From positions 193,131 to 257,130 of the forward strand of contig NZ_JBHTJI010000022.1 in the NCBI RefSeq assembly GCF_042675665.1: DNA of 64,000 nucleotides, written 5' to 3'. The position numbers were made by a program, and so were the translations under genes. Shown here piece by piece: positions 17,795-25,664 of this stretch. The notes under the pieces are model-generated. The model worked only from the letters and a program-made list of their open reading frames with translations. It was not told where the DNA came from and made no database searches. Source of the stretch: Mariniflexile jejuense (lineage in GTDB: Bacteria; Bacteroidota; Bacteroidia; Flavobacteriales; Flavobacteriaceae). The stretch's first letter is position 1, and every line of letters starts with the position of its first letter.

Positions 17795-19042
17795 ATGGAA
17801 AGAATACAAGCAACGTATCTTATTGAAACACCTTATAACGTTGAACAAGCCGCAGCAGTACTTGCAGGCGAACAATCTAGCGGAACTTTTGTATCAGTTC
17901 CTGGTGAAACCGACGAACTAAAAACGCGTTTTGCAGCCAGAGTTGAAAACATTGAAATACTTAATGAAGTAAACGAACCAAGCATACCTGGTGAAATAAT
18001 TGCAAACAAAATTTACAAACGCGCTAAAGTAACAGTATCATGGTCTGTTGAAAATTTTGGATATAATATTCCAACCTTAATATCAACACTTCAAGGAAAC
18101 TTATATGAATTACGTCAATTTACAGGCTTAAAATTAGACGATTTTGAATTACCAGAATCGTATAAAAATCATTTTCAAGGTCCAAAATTCGGAATGAAAG
18201 GCACTAAGCAATTAGCAAGTGTTGGTGAAGAACGCCCTATGATTGGCACAATTATAAAACCTAGTATTGGCTTAACACCAGATTATACAGCCAATTTAGT
18301 AAAAACCTTAGCCGAAGCAGGCATTGACTTTGTTAAAGATGACGAACTTTTAGGCTCATCTGCAAATTCACCTTTTGCTGCTCGTGTGGAACAAATTATG
18401 AAGGTTATTAATGTATTTGCTGATAAAACTGGTAAAAAAATAATGTATGCTTTTAATATTACGGGCGATTTGGATACCATGAAAGCCAATTACGAAACAG
18501 TTGTGAATGCCGGCGGAACGTGTGCTATGCTTAGTATAAATAGTGTAGGTTGGGCAGGTGTTAAGCAAATTTGCGATTGGGGAGAACTTTCTATACATGG
18601 CCATAGAAATGGTTGGGGTATGCTTAACCGCCATCCACTTTTAGGAATAAATTTTCCAGCTTACAACAAAATTTGGCGTTTAGCTGGTGTCGATCAAATG
18701 CATGTAAACGGCATAAAAAATAAATTTTGGGAATCGGATGATGCTGTTGTTCGTTCTATAAAATCATGCCATACACCGTTTTTAAATAATGAATCTGTTA
18801 TTCCTGTTGTTTCTTCAGGACAATGGGGCGGACAAGCTTTTGAAACCTATAAAAGAACACAAACTACCAATTTGCTTTATATGGCAGGTGGTGGTATTAT
18901 GGCACATCCATCAGGTCCTACAGGTGGTGTTCGTGCTTTACACCAAGCTTGGGATTCGGCTGTAAAAGGCATGAGTTTAGAAGAAACTGCAAAACAATAT
19001 AAAGAGTTCGGGGAATCGGTTATAAAATTTGGAGATAAGTAA
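17795..19042 (+). CDS. RuBisCO-like protein (form IV family), probable acid-sugar pathway enzyme
   Basis: A 415-residue homologue of the RuBisCO large subunit. It keeps the loop with the carbamylated Lys and metal ligands (DFVKDDE: K181, D183, E184), K155 in TIIKPSIGL, the HisArg pair H270-R271, H303 and loop-6 K310 (QMHVNGIKNK), and the phosphate loop AGGGIMAHPSG (365-373). The second Lys of the KPK motif is Ser (S157). The protein is therefore likely a metal- and carbamate-dependent enzyme acting on a phosphorylated keto acid, not a CO2-fixing RuBisCO. In known D-apiose/isoapionate catabolism, a RuBisCO-like protein (OiaX) works after a DUF1537 kinase (OiaK); the next gene here is such a kinase, three bases downstream. 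The exact substrate is inferred. Confidence 0.85.
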   Translation: MERIQATYLIETPYNVEQAAAVLAGEQSSGTFVSVPGETDELKTRFAARVENIEILNEVNEPSIPGEIIANKIYKRAKVTVSWSVENFGYNIPTLISTLQGNLYELRQFTGLKLDDFELPESYKNHFQGPKFGMKGTKQLASVGEERPMIGTIIKPSIGLTPDYTANLVKTLAEAGIDFVKDDELLGSSANSPFAARVEQIMKVINVFADKTGKKIMYAFNITGDLDTMKANYETVVNAGGTCAMLSINSVGWAGVKQICDWGELSIHGHRNGWGMLNRHPLLGINFPAYNKIWRLAGVDQMHVNGIKNKFWESDDAVVRSIKSCHTPFLNNESVIPVVSSGQWGGQAFETYKRTQTTNLLYMAGGGIMAHPSGPTGGVRALHQAWDSAVKGMSLEETAKQYKEFGESVIKFGDK

Positions 19043-19045
19043 ATA

Positions 19046-20440
19046 ATGCAAAGCAAAAAAGATATTTTATTAGCTTTTTATGGTGATGATTTTACGGGTT
19101 CTACCGATGCACTAGAGTTTTTAAGTCGTGCAGGTGCTAAAACAGTTCTTTTTCTTCAAAATCCAACAAAAGAATTATTAGATAAATTCACCAATTTAGA
19201 TGCTATTGGTGTTGCAGGCATGACCCGTTCTATGGTACCCGAAGCCATGAAACAAGAACTTGATGAAGCCTTTCGATCATTAAAAAAATTAAACCCGAGG
19301 CATGTTCATTATAAAGTATGCTCGACATTTGATTCGTCGCCAGAAATAGGAAATATAGGAACCGCCATTCAAAGTGGTATTGAAACATTTAATAATAAAT
19401 TCACTCCCATTTTAGTTGCAGCACCAAATTTAGGACGCTATTCGTCTTTCGGAAATTTGTATGCGCGTATGGGTATTGGCAGTAAAGGTGCTATTTATCG
19501 TTTAGACAAACATCCATCAATGAGTAAGCATCCCATTACGCCTTCACACGAAAGTGATTTAAGAGTTCATTTATCTAAACAAACCAATTTGCCTATGAGT
19601 TTGATTGATTTGGTTGATTTAAACAAAGATATTTCTGAAATAAAAGAAAAACTTTCCGCAGAAATCAATTCTGGTAATAAAATTGTTTTTTTTGATGCGA
19701 TGTATGAAAATCAAATGCAAACTATTGGTAACATAATTGATAATGAAGTGGATGAAAAAACACCGCTTTTTTCAGTAGGTTCTTCAGGAATTGAAAAAGC
19801 ATTGGGCGATTTTTGGGCAACAAAAGGAATTTTAAACCAACGTAATAATTGGAAAACTTTATCAGAATGTAAACCAATATTGGTACTTTCTGGTAGTGTA
19901 TCACCTGTTACCGCATCTCAAATTAATTGGGCAATTGCTAATGGTTTTGAAGATATTTCAGTTTCAATACAAGCCTTAGAAAATGAAACTTCAGAAATAA
20001 AATTCATTTCAGAATACCAAGAAAAAATAGCATCATTCTTAAAATCAGGTAAAAGCGTTATTTTACACACATCAAAAGGACCAGACGACCCACGAGTACA
20101 AGAAACCAAAGCATTTTTCAATAAAAAAGGTTGGGACGAACAACAAATTCGTTCACAAACAGCAAAACGTTTCGGAAAAATTTTAGGACAATCAGCAAGA
20201 GGTGCTTTAGAACAAGTTCCTGTAAAACGCTTGGTAATTGCTGGTGGTGATACCTCTAGTTACGTAGCTAGAGAATTGGGTATTGTAGCTGTTGAAATGA
20301 TTGCACCCGTATTTACAGGTGCACCAATGTGTTGTGCTTTTGCACCTAATTCACCAGTAAACAATATGGAAGTAAATTTAAAAGGCGGTCAAGTAGGTGA
20401 TGAAACCTATTTTTTAGCTTTACAAAAAGGAAAAATTTAG
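19046..20440 (+). CDS. DUF1537 four-carbon acid sugar kinase family protein
   Basis: This 464-residue protein has the N-terminal substrate domain start FYGDDFTGSTDALEFLSRAG (DDxTG motif) and the C-terminal nucleotide-binding domain with the VIAGGDTSSYVARELG segment. DUF1537 members phosphorylate acid sugars such as threonate, erythronate, 3-oxo-tetronates and 3-oxo-isoapionate. It starts 3 bases after the RuBisCO-like gene and is 18 bases ahead of the racemase-fold gene. The expected role is to make the phosphorylated keto-acid substrate of the RuBisCO-like protein. Confidence 0.9.
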   Translation: MQSKKDILLAFYGDDFTGSTDALEFLSRAGAKTVLFLQNPTKELLDKFTNLDAIGVAGMTRSMVPEAMKQELDEAFRSLKKLNPRHVHYKVCSTFDSSPEIGNIGTAIQSGIETFNNKFTPILVAAPNLGRYSSFGNLYARMGIGSKGAIYRLDKHPSMSKHPITPSHESDLRVHLSKQTNLPMSLIDLVDLNKDISEIKEKLSAEINSGNKIVFFDAMYENQMQTIGNIIDNEVDEKTPLFSVGSSGIEKALGDFWATKGILNQRNNWKTLSECKPILVLSGSVSPVTASQINWAIANGFEDISVSIQALENETSEIKFISEYQEKIASFLKSGKSVILHTSKGPDDPRVQETKAFFNKKGWDEQQIRSQTAKRFGKILGQSARGALEQVPVKRLVIAGGDTSSYVARELGIVAVEMIAPVFTGAPMCCAFAPNSPVNNMEVNLKGGQVGDETYFLALQKGKI

Positions 20441-20458
20441 TAAAAAACATAAAATATT

Positions 20459-21121
20459 ATGGCAAAAACATTAGCACTTATTCATACATCGGCAACTTTA
20501 GTGCCTTTATTTCAAGATTTAATTGATAAACATTTAAAAGGAAAAGACATTAAAATATTCAATATTGTTGATGATAGTTTGATAAAAAATACCATTGAAC
20601 GCGGTAAAGTAACACCAGATACATCGCGTAGAGTAGTGAATTATATTGGTTCTGCCGAAGAAGCTGGTGCCGATTATATCATGGTAACCTGTTCATCAAT
20701 AGGTGCTGCCGTAGAAAGTGCAGTTCCATTAACAAAAGTTCCTGTATTACGTGTTGATCAACCAATGGCAGACAAAGCAGTTTTATCTGGAAAAAAAATA
20801 GGCGTTATTGCAACATTACCAACAACTCTTGAGCCTACAAGCGATTTAGTTAAAAGGCGTGCTGTAATTTTAGGTAAAGATGTAGAAATAACATCAAAAC
20901 TGTGCGAAGGTGCTTTTGAAGCTTTAATGGGCGGAAAACCTGAAGTGCACGATACTATGGTAGCTTCAGCATTAAAAGAATTAGCTGAAAAGGTTGATGT
21001 TATTTTATTGGCACAAGCATCTATGGCGCGCGTAGTTGGACAACTTTCTGAAGCCGATAAAAAAGTACCTATTTTAGCAAGTCCGGAGATAGCTATGGCA
21101 TATTTATCTGAAATATTATAA
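20459..21121 (+). CDS. Asp/Glu racemase superfamily protein with a single catalytic-position Cys
   Basis: This 220-residue protein has the two-half racemase fold. The first catalytic Cys is present (IMVTCSSIG, C78). The second-half position, normally Cys, is Ala (LLAQASMARV, A187). Two-Cys enzymes are racemases; single-Cys relatives include arylmalonate decarboxylase and maleate isomerase-like enzymes. A decarboxylase or isomerase acting on an acid-sugar intermediate is therefore plausible. It sits between the DUF1537 kinase and the transporter gene in one operon. A non-racemase role is inference from the Cys pattern. Confidence 0.8.
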   Translation: MAKTLALIHTSATLVPLFQDLIDKHLKGKDIKIFNIVDDSLIKNTIERGKVTPDTSRRVVNYIGSAEEAGADYIMVTCSSIGAAVESAVPLTKVPVLRVDQPMADKAVLSGKKIGVIATLPTTLEPTSDLVKRRAVILGKDVEITSKLCEGAFEALMGGKPEVHDTMVASALKELAEKVDVILLAQASMARVVGQLSEADKKVPILASPEIAMAYLSEIL

Positions 21122-21125
21122 GCCT

Positions 21126-22391
21126 ATGAAGCAGGTAGAAAAGTATACACTTTGGTTAGGTTTAGTAGCAACATTTGTTCTTTTACTAGTAGTTGTTATT
21201 GATTTGAATAGTTTAATTGCACCATTAGCTGTGGTTTCAGCAATAGCATTATCAATCGGCATACGGTCAGTAAAATCTTTGAAAAGCTACCAATATACCG
21301 CGTGGATTTTAGTTGCTATTGTTTGTGGCATGTTCTATCCATCTGCATTTTTAAAATGGGGAAACTTCGATTTAAGAAATAAATGGCTCATTCTTATCGT
21401 AGTTCAAGTGGTTATGTTTGGCATGGGAACACAGATGAGTATCAAAGATTTTTTAGGTATAAAAACCATGGGAAAAGGTGTATTTGTTGGTATTCTTTGT
21501 CAGTTTTCCATCATGCCCATTGTTGGTTATCTACTAACGCGTGTTTTTACTTTTGAACCAGAAATAGCTGCAGGAATCATACTTATTGGGTCTTGTTCAA
21601 GTGGCTTAGCATCTAATGTAATGGTGTTTATTGCAAAGGCAAATTTAACACTATCGGTAACTTTAACAGCTGTTGCAACCTTGTTAGCACCTATTATGAC
21701 GCCACTTATGATGAAGCTTTTAGCTGGCACTTATGTAGAGATTAATTTTCTTAATATGTGTGTTGAAATTATAAAAATTGTTATCGTTCCTATTGGTTCT
21801 GCCCTACTTTATGATGCTTATGCTAATGGTTCGCGTATTTTACGAAAGCGTGTGAATTATGTTTTCATCGTAGCTTGCGCTTGGTTATTAGCAATGATTT
21901 TTGGATTTTGGACGTTTTTACAATCCCAATCTTCAGCAAATACAATGCTTATTGCAGAACTTTTTAATTTTCTGTTTGGAGCTGTTATTGTTGGGAAACT
22001 ATATTACCATGTAATTACATTTAAACCTAAAATTCACAACTTTATGCCCATTTTATCCATGTTTGGTATTGTGTATTTTACAACGGTTACTACCGCAGCA
22101 AGTCGGGATAACATTCTTACCATTGGCATTTTTATATTACTAGCATCTATCATTCACAATGCTTTAGGCTACACATTTGGGTATTGGATAAGCAGAGCCT
22201 TAGGTTTAGATAAAGATTCTAGCAGAACGGTAGCATTAGAAGTTGGTTTGCAAAATGGCGGTATGGCATCTGGCTTAGCAGGTTCTATGGGGAAATTGGC
22301 AACTGTTGGTTTAGCCGCAGCAGTTTTTAGTCCTTGGATGAATATTTCAGGGTCTTTATTAGCTAATTTTTGGAGAAAGAAACACGAGTAA
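21126..22391 (+). CDS. Bile acid:sodium symporter (BASS) superfamily transporter
   Basis: This 421-residue membrane protein starts 4 bases after the racemase-fold gene. A leading pair of hydrophobic helices precedes the usual ten-helix core. The family core motifs are visible: MFGMGTQMSIKDF (substrate region of the first half), GSCSSGLASNVMVFIAKANL, and the second-half EVGLQNGGMASGLA crossover motif. BASS proteins import organic anions with Na+. As the last gene of the operon it most likely imports the acid sugar that the kinase and RuBisCO-like protein degrade. Confidence 0.85.
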   Translation: MKQVEKYTLWLGLVATFVLLLVVVIDLNSLIAPLAVVSAIALSIGIRSVKSLKSYQYTAWILVAIVCGMFYPSAFLKWGNFDLRNKWLILIVVQVVMFGMGTQMSIKDFLGIKTMGKGVFVGILCQFSIMPIVGYLLTRVFTFEPEIAAGIILIGSCSSGLASNVMVFIAKANLTLSVTLTAVATLLAPIMTPLMMKLLAGTYVEINFLNMCVEIIKIVIVPIGSALLYDAYANGSRILRKRVNYVFIVACAWLLAMIFGFWTFLQSQSSANTMLIAELFNFLFGAVIVGKLYYHVITFKPKIHNFMPILSMFGIVYFTTVTTAASRDNILTIGIFILLASIIHNALGYTFGYWISRALGLDKDSSRTVALEVGLQNGGMASGLAGSMGKLATVGLAAAVFSPWMNISGSLLANFWRKKHE

Positions 22392-22409
22392 ACTTTATAC
22401 TATCTTGTA

Positions 22410-22449
22410 ATAAAAAAGCATTTCTATTTTTGTAGAAATGCTTTTTTAT
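22410..22449. terminator. Bidirectional rho-independent terminator
   Basis: Perfect 17-base arms (22410-22426 and 22433-22449) around a TTTTTG loop, with A and T tracts on both sides. It separates the RuBisCO-like operon (plus) from murA (minus), which converge here. Confidence 0.9.
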
Positions 22450-22481
22450 GTGATAATCTATCTTTGTTTAATATTGAATAT

Positions 22482-23792
22482 CTACTCAATTCGTTCAATA
22501 TGAGCACCAATAGCACGTAAACGTTCGTCAATACGTTCGTAACCTCTATCTATTTGTTCTATATTTTGAATGGTTGAAGTGCCTTTAGCTGATAATGCAG
22601 CAATTAACAACGAAACTCCAGCACGAATATCTGGCGATGTCATTGTTGTTGCTTTTAAAGTAGATTTATAATCGTGACCAATTACAGTCGCTCTATGTGG
22701 GTCGCAAAGAATAATTTTAGCACCCATATCAATCAATTTATCCACGAAAAACAAACGACTTTCAAACATTTTTTGGTGAATTAAAACACTACCTCTGGCT
22801 TGTGTAGCTACCACCAAAATAATACTTAATAAATCAGGAGTAAACCCTGGCCAAGGCGCATCAGCAATTGTTAAAATGGAGCCGTCAATAAAACTCTGTA
22901 TTTCATAACCATCGGTATGTGCTGGTATGTGAATATCGTCTCCGCGCTTTTCAACTGTAATACCTAATTTTCTAAAGGTAGCAGGTATAACACCTAAATC
23001 ATCCCAAGAAACATTGGTAATGGTTAGTTCACTTTTAGTCATAGCTGCCAACCCAATCCAGCTACCAATTTCAATCATATCTGGCAGCATGGTATGTTCT
23101 GTTCCGCCTAAACTATCAACACCATCAATAATTAACATATTAGAACCAACACCACTTATTTTCGCGCCCATTCTGTTCAGCATTTTACATAATTGCTGTA
23201 AATAAGGTTCGCAAGCGGCATTATAAATAGTAGTACGCCCTTCAGCTAAAACCGCAGCCATAACAATATTGGCAGTTCCGGTAACAGATGCTTCTTCTAA
23301 AAGCATGTAAGCACCTTTTAGTTTATCGGCTTCAACACCATAAAACTGTTCTTCTTTACTATATCTAAATTTTGCGCCTAAATTAATTAAGCCCTCAAAG
23401 TGTGTATCTAATCTGCGTCTACCAATTTTATCGCCACCTGGTTTAGGTATATAACCTTTACCAAAACGTGCTAACATAGGACCGACAATCATTATTGAAC
23501 CACGTAACCCGCGACCATCAACTTTAAATTCGTCCGATTCTAAATACTTCAAGTTAACATCATCTGCTTGAAAGGTATAGGTACCTTGAGACAGTTTTTC
23601 TACTTTAACACCTAACTTTTTAAGTAAGCTAATTAGTTTATTAACATCAACTATGTCTGGAATATTATTAATTGTAACCAGTTCTGGTGTTAACAAAACT
23701 GCGCATAAAATTTGTAGCGCTTCATTTTTTGCACCTTGTGGTTTAATACTACCTTTTAATTGGTGACCACCTTCAATTTTAAATGTTCCCAT
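22482..23792 (-). CDS. murA: UDP-N-acetylglucosamine 1-carboxyvinyltransferase with Asp at the fosfomycin-target Cys
   Basis: This 436-residue protein has the MurA/EPSP-synthase inside-out alpha/beta barrel. It begins with GGHQLKGSIKPQGAKNEALQ, which carries catalytic K22. It catalyses the first committed step of peptidoglycan synthesis (enolpyruvyl transfer from PEP) in the cytoplasm. The loop that in E. coli carries Cys115 (GGCAIG) reads PGGDKIGRRRLDTHF here, so the Cys is Asp121. This Cys-to-Asp change is known to keep activity but prevent covalent inactivation by fosfomycin. The DUF4290 gene lies six bases upstream. Confidence 0.93.
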   Translation of the reverse strand: MGTFKIEGGHQLKGSIKPQGAKNEALQILCAVLLTPELVTINNIPDIVDVNKLISLLKKLGVKVEKLSQGTYTFQADDVNLKYLESDEFKVDGRGLRGSIMIVGPMLARFGKGYIPKPGGDKIGRRRLDTHFEGLINLGAKFRYSKEEQFYGVEADKLKGAYMLLEEASVTGTANIVMAAVLAEGRTTIYNAACEPYLQQLCKMLNRMGAKISGVGSNMLIIDGVDSLGGTEHTMLPDMIEIGSWIGLAAMTKSELTITNVSWDDLGVIPATFRKLGITVEKRGDDIHIPAHTDGYEIQSFIDGSILTIADAPWPGFTPDLLSIILVVATQARGSVLIHQKMFESRLFFVDKLIDMGAKIILCDPHRATVIGHDYKSTLKATTMTSPDIRAGVSLLIAALSAKGTSTIQNIEQIDRGYERIDERLRAIGAHIERIE

Positions 23793-23798
23793 ATAGTT

Positions 23799-24458
23799 TT
23801 AGAAGCGTTTTCTTTTATGATTAGACGGGTTCTTTTTATGATGCCCGCCTTTTTTACTGTTGTTATTATTAGAAAATTTAGTTTTTGTACGCAATAAACT
23901 ACTTGCGTCCGATAAATCTTCATCTGTATTTTTTAAATTAATTTTTCCTCCAGAAAGTTCGTATAAATGCCCATAAATAACATCATCTTCTACCGTGTCT
24001 TTATTCCAATTTAAAAAACACTTTTTCATGTGGTTTGCAATGGTATAAGTTAAGGCTTCCTTAAGGTCGCCATCTTCCCATGTATTTGCAACGTCAATCA
24101 TGGTTTTAATATTATTGCCATAAAAACGATATTTCGGAAAATTTTGTGGGTAACCTAACGGTTCTGGATGTTCTTCCAAAAGTTCTTTTGTAGGTTTTTC
24201 ATAAGGCGAATCTACATCCAATTCAAAATTTGCCATAATAAAAAGTTGATCCCAAAGTTTATGTTGAAAATCTGGAACATCGCGCAAATGTGGTTGCATA
24301 TTGCCCATTACGGCAATAATGCCTTTAGCAACTTTATTACGTTCTTCTTTTGTTTCTAAGGTTTTAGCATGATTAATCATTTTCTGCATATGACGCCCAT
24401 ATTCAGGTATAATTAAATGTTCACGCTCTGTGTTGTATTCTAAATCGTCTATTGTCAA
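23799..24458 (-). CDS. DUF4290 domain protein
   Basis: This 219-residue protein starts MTIDDLEYNTEREHLIIPEY and continues with helical, acidic and aromatic segments typical of DUF4290, a Bacteroidota-restricted family regularly found next to murA. The C-terminal 20-25 residues are strongly basic and low in complexity (HHKKNPSNHKRKRF), suggesting nucleic-acid or surface contact. It has no signal peptide or membrane helix. Function unknown. It is co-transcribed with murA, six bases apart. Confidence 0.85.
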   Translation of the reverse strand: MTIDDLEYNTEREHLIIPEYGRHMQKMINHAKTLETKEERNKVAKGIIAVMGNMQPHLRDVPDFQHKLWDQLFIMANFELDVDSPYEKPTKELLEEHPEPLGYPQNFPKYRFYGNNIKTMIDVANTWEDGDLKEALTYTIANHMKKCFLNWNKDTVEDDVIYGHLYELSGGKINLKNTDEDLSDASSLLRTKTKFSNNNNSKKGGHHKKNPSNHKRKRF

Positions 24459-24523
24459 AATAATGGTGTAGAGTTAATATTAGGGCATGTAGTTGTTATG
24501 CCAGTGCAAAGTACAAAAAAAAA

Positions 24524-24817
24524 TTAAAGACTAATAACGCCTTCCACCTTTTCTGTAACTTCTTTGTATTTTTCTATAACTGCCTCAGGGTTTTGCATAA
24601 TTAAGTTAATAGAAACGCTGGTGTATTTTCCGTTTTTACTCTCGGTTGTATTAATAACAGCACCCATATTATCAAAAACAGCTTCAATTTCTACAATTTT
24701 ATCAGCATTGGTTTTAATAATAAATTTATATAAATATTCCGATGGCCAACTAGCCGTTTCATATAATTGTGTTCTTAATTTTTGGTAAAATTCATCCGAA
24801 CTTGGAGGTGTACTCAT
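24524..24817 (-). CDS. DUF493 family protein (YbeD-like)
   Basis: This 97-residue protein has the alpha/beta ACT-like pattern of DUF493: PSEYLYKFIIKTNADKIVEI, then SKNGKYTSVSINLIMQNPEA and a C-terminal helix with the YKEVTEKVEGV segment. YbeD of E. coli is a related lipoate-regulation candidate, but a function for this family is not established. It precedes DUF4290 and murA on the minus strand, 65 bases away. Confidence 0.85.
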   Translation of the reverse strand: MSTPPSSDEFYQKLRTQLYETASWPSEYLYKFIIKTNADKIVEIEAVFDNMGAVINTTESKNGKYTSVSINLIMQNPEAVIEKYKEVTEKVEGVISL

Positions 24818-24834
24818 AGCATTTTAATATGTAG

Positions 24835-24842
24835 CAAATATA
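24835..24842 (-). promoter_or_regulatory. Candidate -7 box of the DUF493-DUF4290-murA unit
   Basis: Minus-strand TATATTTG, an exact match to TAnnTTTG, 18 bases before the DUF493 start codon. No clear -33 element. Confidence 0.4.
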
Positions 24843-24874
24843 CAGTTAATTTCTATTTTTTACTATAATTAAAA

Positions 24875-25032
24875 TTTGGGCGTTACCACAAGGGTCGGGC
24901 TTTACATTATATCTTTTGTTTTTTATCATTCCCGCAAAGACAAGAATCCATATTTAAGTAATTGTCATGCCTAAAAGAAGAGAGTAACTTGAAGAAAAAC
25001 AAAAGGATACCGTTTCAATCCCTAACGCGTTA
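24875..25032. repeat. Probable dispersed intergenic repeat element of Flavobacteriaceae
   Basis: The left end, TTTGGGCGTTACC followed by GGGTCGGGCTTTACA, and the right end, AAAAGGATACCGTTTCAATC then CCTAACGCG, resemble a repeat I know from intergenic regions in many Flavobacteriaceae. The ends form a short inverted pair (GCGTTA and TAACGC). The middle holds another repeat-like stretch (CATTCCCGCAAAGACAAG, 24928-24945), suggesting nested decay. The region has no reading frame of note. The identity rests on memory of the motif; copies elsewhere cannot be counted from this window. Confidence 0.5.
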
Positions 25033-25066
25033 TTTGTGAATTGCACAGCAAAATCGTCAATTCTCC

Positions 25067-25097
25067 ATTGTTAATTATCAATTATCAATTGTTAATT
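25067..25097. repeat. Short AT-rich direct repeats before the P-loop ATPase gene
   Basis: ATTGTTAATT occurs at 25067-25076 and 25088-25097 with ATTATCA between. This stretch translates in frame with the ATPase and makes a false N-terminal extension from an ATG at 25041. Confidence 0.5.
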
Positions 25098-25124
25098 CTT
25101 AATTTTACAGCTAAATTTTCACAT

Positions 25125-25664
25125 TTGAACTCAAAAAAAGTTGTAATCACAGGTGGTCCAGGAACAGGAAAATCCACATTAATAAACCAATTAATAAAAA
25201 ACGGTTATACCTGTCTTGAAGAAATTTCACGACAAATAATACTAGACGCACAAAAAAAAGGCACTGAACAACTATTTTTAACCGAACCGCTATTGTTTAG
25301 CAAACTTCTTCTAAAAGGCAGAATACAACAATTTGAACAAGCCAATTATTTACAATCTGAAATTACTTTTTTTGATAGAGGCGTTCACGATGTGCTCGCT
25401 TATATGAATTACATTGGTAATACATACCCAAAACACTTTGTTGAAGCCTGTGAAAATGCCGTTTATGATACCGTTTTTATTTTAAAACCTTGGGAAGAAA
25501 TTTACATAAGCGATAACGAACGTTATGAAAATTTTAATCAAGCACAAGCAATACACGACCATTTACTAAACACCTACAAAGCATTTAATTATAATTTAAT
25601 TGACGTACCTTTTGGTACCGTAGAATATAGAACAAATTTCATTTTAAACGCTTTAAAGCCATAA
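25125..25664 (+). CDS. P-loop AAA_28-type ATPase/nucleotide kinase
   Basis: I place the start at TTG 25125, giving 179 residues beginning LNSKKVVITGGPGTGKSTLI with the Walker A motif at once. The upstream in-frame ATG at 25041 would add 28 residues encoded by intergenic repeat sequence. Later motifs (FFDRGVHDVLAYMNYIG, then VFILKPWEEIY and the DNERYENF basic stretch) match the AAA_28 family of predicted nucleotide or nicotinamide-type kinases. It is cytoplasmic. Its stop codon is directly followed by the recQ ATG, so the two are co-transcribed. Substrate unknown. Confidence 0.8.
   Translation: MNSKKVVITGGPGTGKSTLINQLIKNGYTCLEEISRQIILDAQKKGTEQLFLTEPLLFSKLLLKGRIQQFEQANYLQSEITFFDRGVHDVLAYMNYIGNTYPKHFVEACENAVYDTVFILKPWEEIYISDNERYENFNQAQAIHDHLLNTYKAFNYNLIDVPFGTVEYRTNFILNALKP

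Noticed and set aside
17795..19042. True CO2-fixing RuBisCO
   Set aside because: The second Lys of the KPK motif is Ser, no small subunit or phosphoribulokinase is nearby, and the context is acid-sugar metabolism.
25067..25097. CRISPR-like short repeats
   Set aside because: Only two copies of a ten-base AT-rich word, no spacers and no cas genes.
25041..25124. N-terminal extension of the P-loop ATPase from ATG 25041
   Set aside because: The 28 extra residues are encoded by intergenic repeat DNA and precede the family's normal start; TTG 25125 puts the Walker motif at the usual position.
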